Positions 1 to 9,289 are shown, numbered from the stretch's first letter. The stretch: DNA of 64,000 nucleotides from Betaproteobacteria bacterium SCN1 (GCA_008923315.1 WBSF01000004.1:1-64000), one strand, 5' to 3'. Notes: generated by a model from the sequence alone, not told the origin. Program-made: numbers and translations.

Positions 1-70
1 TTCACCGATGGCTTCAGATCGTAGCGGCCAACGCGGGCGTCGGCGGGGGATTTTTCAACGGCCTGTTAAA
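1..70. mobile_element. possible insertion-sequence end (edge of window)
   Basis: The plus strand at about 49-68 reads GGGGATTTTTCAACGGCCTG, which resembles the terminal inverted repeats of several transposase families whose ends carry TTTTTCAACRGCCTG. It sits exactly where the DndD-like reading frame on the minus strand stops resembling its family. The rest of any element would lie left of the window, so neither a transposase nor the second end can be seen. This is an inference from sequence feel and position, not an identification. Confidence 0.25.
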
Positions 71-100
71 GCAGGTCAGTTCCAAGTGCGAAATCCACAT
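14..100 (-). pseudogene. 5' fragment of a DndD-like ATPase gene
   Basis: A 28-codon frame starts at ATG (100-98) behind a strong GGGGAGGGG ribosome site, 20 bases after the stop of the small Dnd-associated gene. Its first residues, MWISHLELTCFN, look like the N-terminus of the SMC-like ATPases that follow dndC and the small gene in phosphorothioation islands (MWI..IELT.FK). After residue 12 the frame becomes an unrelated proline-rich tail and stops at 16-14, with no Walker A motif. I read this as a gene cut by an insertion. It could instead be a chance frame, but the ribosome site and position favour a real gene start. Confidence 0.5.
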
Positions 101-119
101 ACCCCTCCCCAGACTTTTA

Positions 120-335
120 TTATTCGATACGGCCTAGAATTTCTTCGAATCGCTGATAGATACCGTGCGCACGCTCCTGATGCTGTCGTTCTCGTTGGAC
201 CATAACAAGCTCTGATAACACATCCACCGGCACACCATGTTTCTCACATACCCGCTCCATTGCCGCCTGCGCTTCACTATCCGCCCACAACGGAAGATCG
301 CTCAAATAAGCACCATCAAACAGTTCGTCACTCAT
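120..335 (-). CDS. DNA modification system-associated small protein
   Basis: A 71-residue acidic, helical protein whose start overlaps the end of dndC by 8 bases, so the two are probably translationally coupled. Small proteins of this size are regularly found between dndC and the dndD-like ATPase gene in Dnd phosphorothioation loci, and the sequence fits that group. No catalytic motif is visible. The C-terminal half is rich in Arg/Gln/Glu and probably forms one long helix. Its molecular job is unknown; an adaptor or stabiliser for DndC or the ATPase is only a guess. Base composition is lower in GC than the core genes to the right, as for dndC. Confidence 0.7.
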   Translation of the reverse strand: MSDELFDGAYLSDLPLWADSEAQAAMERVCEKHGVPVDVLSELVMVQRERQHQERAHGIYQRFEEILGRIE

Positions 336-1578
336 CGCTCAATCCCTTTTCATTTTGCAAGTCTGTCGTCCAGTACTGGTAAATAAGGTCTAGCTCTGCC
401 TCGGTAATCAGTTGCCCCCCAAATTCTTCTTGGACGCGCAACAAGTTATCCAGAATAAGCTTGCGTGCCTGCACCGTAAAAGGCCCAGGTATGTGTTTGC
501 CTGTCGCATCAAATGCCAGACGGCCGTTACGGCGATAGGCTTGCCGCATCTCAGGGTTGTTACGAATTGATTTGAGCCAATCTCGAAACTCAACCAAGGG
601 CTTGAAGTGGTGGCTGCCTGAGTCGATGAACCCTTGCAGGCTCTTATCCTTCTCGACTACGGTACAGGTCCAGCAGCCAAACCGGCTGCTCTTGGTTCCA
701 CATCCTGGGGCCTCCGTTTGACTCAGAACCACAGGGCATTCCCCGCCCTCTGCATCGCGATAAAGTTGGAATAGATCTTGGTGATTTCCGCCCCAAGGCG
801 CATGGTACGAACCGAGGATCTCCCACACGTCATCAGTAGTTAGATCAACTATCGGCCGATATATGAATGCCCCGGTGAGGTCGCCATGCGGCGTTAGGTT
901 AGTACCGCGGTCATTCATTCGCTTGTCAATCGAGCGCTGACGGCTTTGGCTTTCATCTCGACGCACGCCTAGAACAACGATCGCAGCGCCATACTGGGAA
1001 ATGTTACGTTTGATGTAGCCGCTGGTTGGCTGAATCTTTAGGCGGTCGGTACACCAGCGCATCGTTAGATTTGGGCTTGGATAACCTTTACCGATTAGCA
1101 ATACCCAGAACGTCTTATCAGGGTCTGGCTGTGTTCGAGCAACGGTAATTGGCAGGTCCAGGTTTTCTGCTGCCTCCTTAATACGCTTTGTAACGACGTC
1201 CAAATGCGCGATCACGACGGGGCTTTCAACCATCGTATCATTTGAAACAACGTGGACCTCGCGCGTTCTTTGGGAAGGAGGAACCGAGAGCAACGCTTCG
1301 AAAACACCATGAGCAACAACTGTGCTGTCCTTGCCACCTGAAAATCCGATGACCCACGGAAAACGATGCGTGTGATCTAGATACTCATCACGAATTCCCC
1401 GGACAATATCTTGCCAGCGATCCGCTATAGAGCGAGCTACGGCGCAATCATCAATGACAGAACATGGCGCCGCCACGTGGGCCGCGAAAGTAGGGCTCAT
1501 CATTTGAAAATCGGAAGTCCCGACACGTAAGTCCAATATCACCAAAGGCTGATTGATCTTGCCAGAAAGCCTTATCAC
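328..1578 (-). CDS. dndC: DNA phosphorothioation sulfurtransferase DndC
   Basis: PAPS-reductase-like protein that helps place sulfur in the DNA backbone, taking it from a cysteine desulfurase and working with DndD/DndE. The PP-loop SGGKDS is at residues 80-85 and the family segment TMRWCTDRLKIQP near 172-184. Cys281, Cys293, Cys302 and Cys305 (CGTKSSRFGCWTC region) are candidates for the 4Fe-4S ligands. At 416 residues it is shorter than many DndC proteins. The frame opens at GTG 1578; a doublet ATG at 1503/1500 is an alternative, and neither has a convincing ribosome site. No desulfurase, dndB or dndE is visible, and the next ATPase gene is broken, so function in this strain is doubtful unless partners lie elsewhere. 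Confidence 0.85.
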   Translation of the reverse strand: MIRLSGKINQPLVILDLRVGTSDFQMMSPTFAAHVAAPCSVIDDCAVARSIADRWQDIVRGIRDEYLDHTHRFPWVIGFSGGKDSTVVAHGVFEALLSVPPSQRTREVHVVSNDTMVESPVVIAHLDVVTKRIKEAAENLDLPITVARTQPDPDKTFWVLLIGKGYPSPNLTMRWCTDRLKIQPTSGYIKRNISQYGAAIVVLGVRRDESQSRQRSIDKRMNDRGTNLTPHGDLTGAFIYRPIVDLTTDDVWEILGSYHAPWGGNHQDLFQLYRDAEGGECPVVLSQTEAPGCGTKSSRFGCWTCTVVEKDKSLQGFIDSGSHHFKPLVEFRDWLKSIRNNPEMRQAYRRNGRLAFDATGKHIPGPFTVQARKLILDNLLRVQEEFGGQLITEAELDLIYQYWTTDLQNEKGLSDE

Positions 1579-1631
1579 GGTCTATGGCGATAGACGCCGC
1601 GACTGCGCCGCACCAAGTCGGCCTCGCTCAA

Positions 1632-1646
1632 AATAGTGACACTATT
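1632..1646. promoter_or_regulatory. palindrome upstream of dndC, candidate operator
   Basis: AATAGTG-A-CACTATT is a perfect 7+1+7 inverted repeat in the 74-base gap between sohB and dndC, 54 bases upstream of the GTG start. It is AT-rich in a GC-rich setting and placed where a dndC promoter should be, so a repressor or restriction-controller type operator is likely. No regulator gene is seen next to it. Confidence 0.45.
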
Positions 1647-1652
1647 CTTGGC

Positions 1653-2654
1653 TCACCCCAACGGCCCCGGCGGCTGCCAGATCCCATCCCACGCCGCCTG
1701 CGCTTGCACCCGCACCCGCTCGGGCAGGGTGAGCCTGCGCTGGTAGCTCACCTGTAGCACCCGGCCCTGCTTACAGGCGGCGCGGATGATGTCGTCGCTG
1801 GTGGCGAGCGCGTCCACCAGGCCCAGCTCCAGCGCCTGGCTGCCGAGCCAGGCTTCGCCAGTGCCGACCTGGTCCATGTCGAGCCGGGCGCGGCGTTGCT
1901 GGACGAAGTCGCGAAAGCGCGTGTGGATTTCCTCCAGTTCTTCGCGCAGCTTGGCGCGGCCGTCGTCGGTGTTTTCGCCGAAGACGGTGACGGTGCGCTT
2001 GTACTGTCCGGCGGTGAACTGTTCCCAGTCGATGTTGCGCGCCTGCAGCCAGCGGTGAAAGTTGGGGATCTGCGCGATGACGCCGATGGAGCCGATGAGG
2101 GCAAACGGCGAGGCGACGATTTTGTCGGCGGCGGCGGCCATAAGGTAGCCGCCGCTGGCGGCCACGCTGTCGACCATTGCGGTGAGCGGCAGCCTGGCGT
2201 CGCGCAGGCGCAGCAGTTGTGCGGCAGCGAGGCCGTAGCGGTTGACCATGCCGCCGGGGCTTTCCAGCCGCAGCAGCACGGCGTCGCCGGGCTGGGCCAC
2301 CTGCAGGATGGCGGTGATTTCCTCGCGCAGCGCGGCCACGGCCGAGGCGCGGATGTCGCCCTTGAAGTCGAGCAGATAGGTGCAGGGCCGGGTCTCGGCC
2401 TGCTGCCGCGCCTTGCGCTCGGCCTTGCGCTGCTTCATCAGTTGCTTGTACGCCGGCTTGCCCAGCCGCAGCGCCTCGATGCGGTCGCCGGCCGCTTCGA
2501 ACTGGCGGTTGACGTCGGTGACGGCGATGTCGCCGGGGTGCCGGGCCTTGCGCCGCGACAGCACGACGACCACAGCGACGAGGGCGATGACGACCAGCAC
2601 GAGGGTGACGGTTTGGGCGAGAAAGAGCGCGTAGTGGGAGGCGAAACTATTCAT
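1653..2654 (-). CDS. sohB: S49-family inner-membrane protease SohB
   Basis: Membrane-anchored serine protease of the SppA/SohB family acting on the periplasmic side. A single N-terminal membrane segment at about residues 8-32 is followed by a basic linker rich in Lys/Arg. The protease core then carries the nucleophile Ser167 in SVAASGGY and the general base Lys219 in AGQYKRT, the Ser/Lys pair of family S49. I start at ATG 2654 (333 residues), which puts the hydrophobic anchor at the N-terminus as in SohB; a longer frame back to 2735 has no support. Substrates are unknown; signal-peptide or membrane-protein turnover is the family's usual role. It ends 74 bases before dndC on the same strand. 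Confidence 0.87.
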   Translation of the reverse strand: MNSFASHYALFLAQTVTLVLVVIALVAVVVVLSRRKARHPGDIAVTDVNRQFEAAGDRIEALRLGKPAYKQLMKQRKAERKARQQAETRPCTYLLDFKGDIRASAVAALREEITAILQVAQPGDAVLLRLESPGGMVNRYGLAAAQLLRLRDARLPLTAMVDSVAASGGYLMAAAADKIVASPFALIGSIGVIAQIPNFHRWLQARNIDWEQFTAGQYKRTVTVFGENTDDGRAKLREELEEIHTRFRDFVQQRRARLDMDQVGTGEAWLGSQALELGLVDALATSDDIIRAACKQGRVLQVSYQRRLTLPERVRVQAQAAWDGIWQPPGPLG

Positions 2655-2789
2655 CTGGTTCGACCCGTTGATTTGACGATACCAGTCGAGTCTAACCCAG
2701 GGCTGCAAGCGCCAGCCACAAAGGAACAGGGCCACTCCCGCGGCCCTGCTACAACTGCGCTTGTGCCGATCGGCTGCCTGGCATGCACT

Positions 2790-3215
2790 TCATGAACCCA
2801 ACTCACCAAGGAAGGCATCCGCGGTCTGTATCCGGCATTTCATCTGTCCAGCCAGGCTTAGTACATCCTGATCGCCACTGATGAGGACATCAGCCTTGCC
2901 CGCAACGGCAAGTTGCAGAAAAGGCAGATCGAAAGGATCGCGACAGTCCGGCGTGGCGGGTGGCGGGTTGGGAATGCGTACGGTGACGCACCAGGGCAGG
3001 TAGTCGGCAAGCAGTTCCTGCTGGCTGGCTTCGTCGAGCTTGAATTTGGGATACGTCAGCACGCGGATCAATTCGGCCGTGGTGGCTTTGGACACCAGCG
3101 GCACGCAACGCTGGCTTTGCCAGGCATGGCGCAGGGCGGCAAGCCGCCCGCCGGAAAACACCAGGGCCGACAGGACGAGATTGGTATCGATGACCACCCG
3201 GGGCGGGCGGCTCAT
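2790..3215 (-). CDS. PIN-domain toxin of a type II toxin-antitoxin pair
   Basis: A 141-residue PIN ribonuclease of the PIN/COG1569 toxin group. The acidic metal ligands are visible in order: Asp in VVIDTNLVLSA near residue 9, Glu in TTAELIRVL, Asp in DCRDPFDLPFL and Asp in ISGDQDVLSL. Proteins of this type cut RNA when their antitoxin is lost. The ATG at 3215 overlaps the stop of the upstream AbrB-type gene by four bases (ATGA), the standard antitoxin-toxin arrangement. The longer frame to 3248 would run into the antitoxin and is rejected. Confidence 0.85.
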   Translation of the reverse strand: MSRPPRVVIDTNLVLSALVFSGGRLAALRHAWQSQRCVPLVSKATTAELIRVLTYPKFKLDEASQQELLADYLPWCVTVRIPNPPPATPDCRDPFDLPFLQLAVAGKADVLISGDQDVLSLAGQMKCRIQTADAFLGELGS

Positions 3216-3451
3216 TTTTTGCGTTTGGCCACAGGTTGGCGTGCCCACGCGACGGCATCGGCAATGTCCTGCTCGCTCAATTCCAGCTCGGCCAGTTTGG
3301 CGCGCACGGCATCGGCGCGCTGGATGCGCACGGGGGTAAGGATGATCTGCCCGTTGCGCGTCTGCACGTCGAAATACTCGGTCTCGCCCAGGGCGCTGGT
3401 TACGCTTTTGGGCAGGGTGAGCTGGTTCTTGGAAGTGATTTTGGCAAGCAT
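3212..3451 (-). CDS. AbrB/MazE-type antitoxin
   Basis: A 79-residue protein with an N-terminal swapped-hairpin AbrB/SpoVT DNA-binding motif (LAKITSKNQLTLPKSV) and a C-terminal acidic helical tail expected to wrap the PIN toxin. It lies directly upstream of, and overlaps, the toxin gene. The start is taken at ATG 3451 because the family begins with this motif; an upstream ATG at residue 7 of the longer frame would read through the operator palindrome. It probably represses its own operon by binding the inverted repeat at 3467-3487. Confidence 0.82.
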   Translation of the reverse strand: MLAKITSKNQLTLPKSVTSALGETEYFDVQTRNGQIILTPVRIQRADAVRAKLAELELSEQDIADAVAWARQPVAKRKK

Positions 3452-3466
3452 GGCGTCCTCGCCGTA

Positions 3467-3487
3467 AGAGTAAGGATTCCTTACTCT
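3467..3487. promoter_or_regulatory. antitoxin operator palindrome
   Basis: AGAGTAAGGA-T-TCCTTACTCT is a perfect 10+1+10 inverted repeat starting 16 bases upstream of the antitoxin ATG. AbrB-type antitoxins bind such dyads to shut off their own promoter, so this is very likely the autoregulatory site. Confidence 0.7.
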
Positions 3488-3536
3488 AGCCATTGAAGTG
3501 CGATCTGGCAAGCCAACGGCGAGTGCGGCAATAAAA

Positions 3537-3558
3537 AAGGGCCGCTCACGCGGCCCTT
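3537..3558 (-). terminator. intrinsic terminator of sodB
   Basis: Stem AAGGGCCGC / GCGGCCCTT with a four-base loop, followed on the minus strand by TTTTAT. It starts 25 bases after the sodB stop and separates sodB from the toxin-antitoxin pair. Confidence 0.85.
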
Positions 3559-3583
3559 CTCTTTACCTCACCCTTGCAGTGGC

Positions 3584-4168
3584 TCAGGCGAAATTCGCTT
3601 CCGCGAATTTCCAGTTCACCAGGTTGTTGAGGAAGGTCTCGACGAACTTGGGACGCAGGTTGCGGTAGTCGATGTAGTAGGCGTGTTCCCACACGTCCAC
3701 GCACAGCAGGGCCTTGTCGGCGGTGGTCAGCGGGGTGCCGGCGGCGCCCATGTTGACGATGTCGACGGAGCCGTCGGCCTTTTTCACCAGCCAGGTCCAG
3801 CCGCTGCCGAAGTTGCCCACGGCGCTGGCCTGGAAGGCTTTCTTGAATTCGTCGAGGCTGCCCCACTTCTTGTTGATGGCGTCGGCCAGGGCGCCGCTGG
3901 GGGCGCCGCCGCCGTTGGGGGTCATGCAGTTCCAGAAGAAGGTGTGGTTGGAGACCTGGGCGGCGTTGTTGTAGATGCCGCCGGCGGGGGCGGTTTTCAC
4001 GATGTCTTCAAGCGACTTGCTCTCGAAGTCGGTGCCCTTGATGAGGTTGTTCAGGTTGGTGACGTAGGCCTGGTGGTGCTTGGCGTAGTGGTATTCGAAG
4101 GTTTCCTTGGACATGTGCGGCGCGAGCGCGTCCATGGCGTAGGGCAATGCGGGAAGGGTGTGTTCCAT
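3584..4168 (-). CDS. sodB: iron superoxide dismutase
   Basis: Converts superoxide to hydrogen peroxide and oxygen in the cytoplasm. The protein is 194 residues, the usual SodB length. Metal ligands are visible: His27 in EYHYAKHHQAY, His in NHTFFWNCM, and Asp/His in VDVWEHAYYIDY. The GGGAPSG segment and overall pattern fit the Fe type. ATG 4168 follows a GGAGAG ribosome site at a spacing of about six; the frame extends upstream only through the tRNA-Pro terminator region. The gene is monocistronic, with its own downstream terminator. Regulation cannot be read from the sequence. Confidence 0.95.
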   Translation of the reverse strand: MEHTLPALPYAMDALAPHMSKETFEYHYAKHHQAYVTNLNNLIKGTDFESKSLEDIVKTAPAGGIYNNAAQVSNHTFFWNCMTPNGGGAPSGALADAINKKWGSLDEFKKAFQASAVGNFGSGWTWLVKKADGSVDIVNMGAAGTPLTTADKALLCVDVWEHAYYIDYRNLRPKFVETFLNNLVNWKFAEANFA

Positions 4169-4281
4169 GCTTATCTCTCCATCGTTCGTTGTTGCGGACG
4201 GTCCAATGATAGCGCCTCGACCCCTGCATCCGCGTGACAGATGCCGCACTGGCATCAGGGTTTCGGCGGCACGAAAGAAAA

Positions 4282-4302
4282 AGGGCCGGCGTGACCGACC
4301 CT
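4282..4302 (-). terminator. terminator after tRNA-Pro
   Basis: On the minus strand, stem AGGGTCGG / CCGGCCCT (one G-U pair) with a five-base loop is followed by TTTTTCTTTC. It lies 17 bases beyond the tRNA-Pro CCA end and should close the long translation operon. Confidence 0.75.
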
Positions 4303-4318
4303 GTTTCCCTGTTTTTGT

Positions 4319-4395
4319 TGGTCGGGGCGAGAAGATTCGAACTTCCGACCCCCTGCACCCCATGCAGGTGCGCTACCAGGCTGCGCTACGCCCCG
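4319..4395 (-). tRNA. tRNA-Pro(GGG)
   Basis: Cloverleaf with 7-bp acceptor stem CGGGGCG/CGCCCCG, discriminator A and encoded CCA. The anticodon stem CCUGC/GCAGG encloses loop AUGGGGU with anticodon GGG, and the T arm carries GUUCGAAUC. It follows the merR-like gene on the same strand, the usual place in betaproteobacteria. Confidence 0.95.
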
Positions 4396-4442
4396 ACGAA
4401 GCCCGAGATTCTAGCAGAGGAGCGGCGTTCGACGGAAGTCCG

Positions 4443-4820
4443 TCAACCCAATATTTTCAGGATGGCGGCAATTTCGGCACGCACTTTGGCGGCGTCGAAG
4501 GCGGCAGCGGCAGTCTTGGCTTCGACTTTGGCGGCGGGTTGCGCCGGGTGCTCGGCGTCGAGTTCCAGGCGCTGGCGCGCGCCGCTGATGGTGAAGCCTT
4601 CCTCGTACAGCAGTTCGCGGATGCGGCGGATGAGCAGGACTTCGTGGTGCTGGTAGTAGCGGCGGTTGCCGCGCCGCTTCACCGGGCGCAGCTGGGTGAA
4701 TTCCTGCTCCCAGTAGCGCAGCACGTGCGGCTTGACGGCGCACAGCTCGGACACTTCACCGATGGTGAAATAGCGTTTGGCCGGAATCGGCGGAAGTTCA
4801 CTCCGCGCTGGGCGTTCCAA
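4443..4820 (-). CDS. MerR-family transcriptional regulator
   Basis: A 125-residue regulator with an N-terminal MerR winged-helix motif ([21 protein letters not shown], about residues 17-37) and RRGNRRYYQ wing. A short helical dimerisation region and an Ala/Lys-rich tail follow. It lacks a metal- or drug-binding C-terminal domain. The gene begins inside the 3' end of ihfA (23-base overlap). This is the conserved small MerR-like gene that trails pheT-ihfA in beta- and gammaproteobacteria; its targets are not known to me. The overlap suggests translational coupling to ihfA. Confidence 0.85.
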   Translation of the reverse strand: MERPARSELPPIPAKRYFTIGEVSELCAVKPHVLRYWEQEFTQLRPVKRRGNRRYYQHHEVLLIRRIRELLYEEGFTISGARQRLELDAEHPAQPAAKVEAKTAAAAFDAAKVRAEIAAILKILG

Positions 4821-5109
4821 CCTGGGCGCCTTCGACTTGCGACTTCAGTTTCTGGCTGGCGTGGAAGGTGACCACGCGGCGAGCGGAGATGGGCATTTCT
4901 TCGCCGGTCTTGGGGTTGCGGCCGGGGCGCTGGGGCTTTTCGCGGCACTGGAAGTTGCCGAAGCCGGACAGCTTGACGATATCGCCCTTTTCCAGCGCGA
5001 GGCGGATTTCGTCGAAGAAGGATTCGACGACATCTTTCGCTTCGCGTTTGTTCAAACCCACTTTTTCGAACAGGAGTTCGGCCAGATCAGCTTTGGTCAG
5101 GGTCGGCAT
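4798..5109 (-). CDS. ihfA: integration host factor subunit alpha
   Basis: A 103-residue HU/IHF-family protein that, with IhfB, binds the DNA minor groove and bends it sharply. Visible family signatures are [20 protein letters not shown] at the start and the [20 protein letters not shown] arm with the intercalating proline region. ATG 5109 is chosen because it gives the family N-terminus; the frame open to 5193 overlaps the end of pheT. Its place after pheT is the classical proteobacterial arrangement. Expression is expected to follow the upstream translation operon. Confidence 0.95.
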   Translation of the reverse strand: MPTLTKADLAELLFEKVGLNKREAKDVVESFFDEIRLALEKGDIVKLSGFGNFQCREKPQRPGRNPKTGEEMPISARRVVTFHASQKLKSQVEGAQVGTPSAE

Positions 5110-5168
5110 GGTCTTGGGCGGAAGTTTCGCAGGTAATTGATCGTTATCGTGCACCGCGGGGCCGAACG

Positions 5169-7514
5169 TCATTCGCGCAGCCGGGCGTTGCATTGACGGA
5201 GTGCGGCATCGACCAGTCTGTGCACGGCGTCTTCCACTTCCTGATCCATCAATGTGCGTTCAGTATCTTGCATAACTACCCGGATTGCAAGGCTTTTTTG
5301 GTTTTCAGGTACACCTTTGCCGCGATATTCGTCGAATACGTCGATCGCACGCACGGTCGCGGCGGCCGCAGCGCGCAGCGCGGCAAGGAGTTCGCCCGCC
5401 GGCGTGTGCGCATCGAGCACAAAGGCCAGATCGCGCCGCACGAGCGGAAAACGCGACAGCCCGGCATGGCGCGGCAGGCTGCGCCACACCAGCGCGCGCG
5501 CATCGAGTTCGAACAGCAGGGGCGCGGCCGGCAGATCGAAGCTTTGCACCAGGCGCGGATGCAGCGCGCCGAAACAGCCGACCGTCCGGCCTTCCACCTG
5601 GATCCCGGCGCACTGGCCGGGGTGCAGCGCGGGATGGGTGGCCGGACGCACGTCGAGCGCCTGACCGAACAGGCGTTCGAGGTCGCCTTTCAGATCGTAG
5701 AAATCGACGCGGCGCGCGGGCGCGCCCCACTGCTCGGGTACCGCCGGGCCATGGACCAGACCGCCGAGCTTCATGGGCTGGTCGTCCAGCGCGGCATAGA
5801 CGCGGCCGAGCTCAAAAATGCGCACGCGATCCTGCTGACGGTTGAGGTTGTGACGCAGGGTCTCGATGAGGCCGCCCCACAGCGTGGTCCGCATGGCGGC
5901 CAGTTGGCTGGCGATGGGATTGGCCAGCGGCAGCGGGCGCGCAGCGGGGTCGAGTGCGGTTTCCCACGCAGGGTCGACAAAGCTGTAGGTAATGACTTCC
6001 TGGTAGTCCAGCCCCACCAGCGCGGCGCGCAGGCTGTCATCGGCCAGCCGGGTTTCGTCCTGCGGCAGCATGCGCGAGGGTGCGGCCGGCGGCTGCGCGG
6101 GAATGGCATCGTAGCCATGCAGGCGCACGGCTTCCTCGATGAGGTCTTCCTCGATGGCGAGGTCGAAACGGAAGCTGGGGGGGGTAACGACGAGGCTATC
6201 CTCACGGCGTTCGACGCCGGCGCCCAGCGCCCGGAAACCCTGCGCCACCCGCTCTGGATCGAGCGCGATGCCGGCCACGCGTGCCAGACGCGGCAAGCGC
6301 AGCACGATGGGATCGCGATGCGGCAATCCGGTTGCCGTTTCGGCGACCGGCCCGGGCTGGCCACCGCAAATGTCGATGAGCAGCCGGGTGGCACGCTCCA
6401 TCGCCTGCCGGGTGGCGTCGAAATCCACGCCCCGCTCGAAGCGGTGCGACGAATCGGTAGACAGCCCCAGCCGGCGCGCCCGCCCGGCGATGGCGGCAGG
6501 GGCGAAGAAGGCGGCTTCGAGCAGTACGTCGACAGTGAATTTTTCCACGCTGGAAAGCTGCCCGCCCATGATGCCGGCCAGCGCGGCCGGACCGTTGAGA
6601 TCGGCGACGACGAGCATGTCGGGGGTGAGTTCGGCGATCTGGCCGTTCAGTAATTCGAGTTTCTCGCCGGGCTTCGCCATGCGCACTTCGAGGCCGCCTG
6701 TCAGGCGCGACAGCGCGAAGGCATGCATGGGCTGGCCGAGTTCGAGCAGTACATAGTTGGTGATGTCCACCGGCGCCAGCAACGGGCGGATACCGCTGCG
6801 TTCGAGGCGCTCGACCATCCAGCGCGGCGTGGGCGCCTGCGCGTCGATGCCGCGCACGGTACGCGCCAGATAGCGCGGGCAGGCCTCGACGGCCGAAACG
6901 GTCACCGGCAGCGTGTCCTGGATGGTAGACGCGACCGGCTCGATCTGCGGCATGCGCACTTCGGTGCCGGTGATCGCGCCGACCTCGCGCGCGATGCCGG
7001 CGACCGACAGGCAGTCGGCGCGGTTCGGCGTGAGCTTGAGCGTCACCAGCGTGTCGTCGAGGTTGAGCCAGGCGCGGAAATCCTCTCCAACCGGGGCATC
7101 GTCGGCCAGTACCATCAGGCCGTCGGCGCTGCCTTCCAGGCCCAGTTCCCTGGTGGAACACAGCATGCCGAAGGATTCGACGCCGCGCACCTTGGCCACC
7201 TTGATCTCGATGCCGGGCAGTTTGGCGCCGGGGCGCGCGCACGGCACTTTCAGGCCGGGCGCCGCGTTCGGCGCGCCGCACACGATGGTGACCGGCGCGG
7301 CTTCGCCCACGTCGACCTGGCAGACGCGCAGGCGATCGGCGTCGGGGTGTTTTTCGCAGGTGAGGATTTCGGCGACGACGACGTTGCTGAACGCGGGCGC
7401 GGCCGGCGCCAACGCCTCGACTTCGAGTCCCGCCATCGTGAGCGCGTGGCCGAGTGCGTGCGTGTCGAGCGCGGGATTGACCAGGGTACGCAGCCAGGCT
7501 TCGGAAAATTGCAT
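5169..7514 (-). CDS. pheT: phenylalanine-tRNA ligase beta subunit
   Basis: Larger subunit of the tetrameric enzyme that charges tRNA-Phe. At 781 residues it has the full bacterial architecture: an N-terminal EMAP-like tRNA-binding domain ([18 protein letters not shown], about 46-63), B3/B4 editing domain, B5 domain, the catalytic-core-like region and a C-terminal anticodon-recognising FDX-ACB domain. It starts 16 bases after pheS and its 3' end lies upstream of ihfA. No frameshift or missing segment is seen. The subunit supplies editing of misactivated tyrosine and tRNA binding, while pheS carries the aminoacylation site. Confidence 0.97.
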   Translation of the reverse strand: MQFSEAWLRTLVNPALDTHALGHALTMAGLEVEALAPAAPAFSNVVVAEILTCEKHPDADRLRVCQVDVGEAAPVTIVCGAPNAAPGLKVPCARPGAKLPGIEIKVAKVRGVESFGMLCSTRELGLEGSADGLMVLADDAPVGEDFRAWLNLDDTLVTLKLTPNRADCLSVAGIAREVGAITGTEVRMPQIEPVASTIQDTLPVTVSAVEACPRYLARTVRGIDAQAPTPRWMVERLERSGIRPLLAPVDITNYVLLELGQPMHAFALSRLTGGLEVRMAKPGEKLELLNGQIAELTPDMLVVADLNGPAALAGIMGGQLSSVEKFTVDVLLEAAFFAPAAIAGRARRLGLSTDSSHRFERGVDFDATRQAMERATRLLIDICGGQPGPVAETATGLPHRDPIVLRLPRLARVAGIALDPERVAQGFRALGAGVERREDSLVVTPPSFRFDLAIEEDLIEEAVRLHGYDAIPAQPPAAPSRMLPQDETRLADDSLRAALVGLDYQEVITYSFVDPAWETALDPAARPLPLANPIASQLAAMRTTLWGGLIETLRHNLNRQQDRVRIFELGRVYAALDDQPMKLGGLVHGPAVPEQWGAPARRVDFYDLKGDLERLFGQALDVRPATHPALHPGQCAGIQVEGRTVGCFGALHPRLVQSFDLPAAPLLFELDARALVWRSLPRHAGLSRFPLVRRDLAFVLDAHTPAGELLAALRAAAAATVRAIDVFDEYRGKGVPENQKSLAIRVVMQDTERTLMDQEVEDAVHRLVDAALRQCNARLRE

Positions 7515-7530
7515 GAAGAAGCGCTCCTAG

Positions 7531-8568
<1,038 letters not shown>

Positions 8569-8581
8569 TCATGCAAACAAA

Positions 8582-8601
8582 AAAAGGCCTTGCGGCCTTT
8601 T
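8582..8601 (-). terminator. terminator-like hairpin between rplT and pheS
   Basis: Minus-strand stem AAAAGGCC / GGCCTTTT with loop GCAA, continuing into further T residues. It starts 20 bases after the rplT stop and ends 31 bases before pheS. It probably ends a share of transcripts so that ribosomal proteins are made in excess of synthetase. Confidence 0.7.
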
Positions 8602-8620
8602 CTTGCTGTTACGGCACCGC

Positions 8621-8980
8621 TTACGCGGCGAGTTTGGCCTTGACCTGATCGACGATCTTGGCAAAGCCGTCCTTGTCGAAGATCGCGATGTCGGACAGCA
8701 CCTTGCGGTCGACGCCGATCTCGGCCCGGGACAGGCCGTTCATGAAGACGCTGTAGGTCAGGCCGTGGGTACGGGCGGCCGCGTTGATGCGGGCAATCCA
8801 CAGGGCACGGAACTGACGCTTGCGCTGGCGACGGTCGCGGTACGCATACTGGCCCGCCTTCATCACCGCTTCGTTGGCGATGCGGAAGACGTTCTTGCGA
8901 CGACCGCGATAGCCTTTGGCGGCATCGAGGATTTTCTTGTGGCTGGCGCGGGCAGTTACGCCCCGTTTCACGCGTGGCAT
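8621..8980 (-). CDS. rplT: 50S ribosomal protein L20
   Basis: A 119-residue basic protein of the large ribosomal subunit that binds 23S rRNA early in assembly. Family signatures are seen in [20 protein letters not shown] at the N-terminus, and in [18 protein letters not shown] in the globular half. It follows rpmI by 12 bases in the infC-rpmI-rplT cluster. In E. coli L20 represses this cluster at an mRNA structure; a comparable hairpin at 9290-9306 in the infC-rpmI gap could serve that role, but this is inference. Confidence 0.97.
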   Translation of the reverse strand: MPRVKRGVTARASHKKILDAAKGYRGRRKNVFRIANEAVMKAGQYAYRDRRQRKRQFRALWIARINAAARTHGLTYSVFMNGLSRAEIGVDRKVLSDIAIFDKDGFAKIVDQVKAKLAA

Positions 8981-8992
8981 GGTCGGTCTCCT

Positions 8993-9190
8993 TTATGCGT
9001 AGGGCAGCATGCGGGCAATCGCTTTGTGATTGCTCGCGTCCACGGTTTCCATGCCGCGCAGCTGACGCTTGCGCTTGGTGCTCTTCTTGGTGAGGATGTG
9101 ACGCATGAAGGCGTGCGAGCGTTTGAATCCGCCGCCGCCCAGCGCACGGAACCGCTTGGCGGCGCCGCTCTTGCTTTTCATCTTGGGCAT
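8993..9190 (-). CDS. rpmI: 50S ribosomal protein L35
   Basis: A 65-residue, very basic ribosomal protein. The typical L35 pattern [14 protein letters not shown], followed by the [20 protein letters not shown] stretch, is present. The start has an AGGAAG ribosome site. It lies between infC and rplT with a longer than usual 124-base gap after infC, which contains a stable hairpin. No anomalies in length or composition are seen. Confidence 0.97.
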   Translation of the reverse strand: MPKMKSKSGAAKRFRALGGGGFKRSHAFMRHILTKKSTKRKRQLRGMETVDASNHKAIARMLPYA

Positions 9191-9289
9191 GATGCTTCCT
9201 TTTATGTCATGTGGTCAGGTGATCCCGCGGCGCGGAATGCTTCACCTACCCGACCCCACTTGTAAGGCGCGTTTCGTCTGTCGCCAAAC

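Noticed and set aside
1896-2795. A 299-codon plus-strand frame over sohB
   Set aside because: Antisense to a gene with clear Ser/Lys protease motifs.
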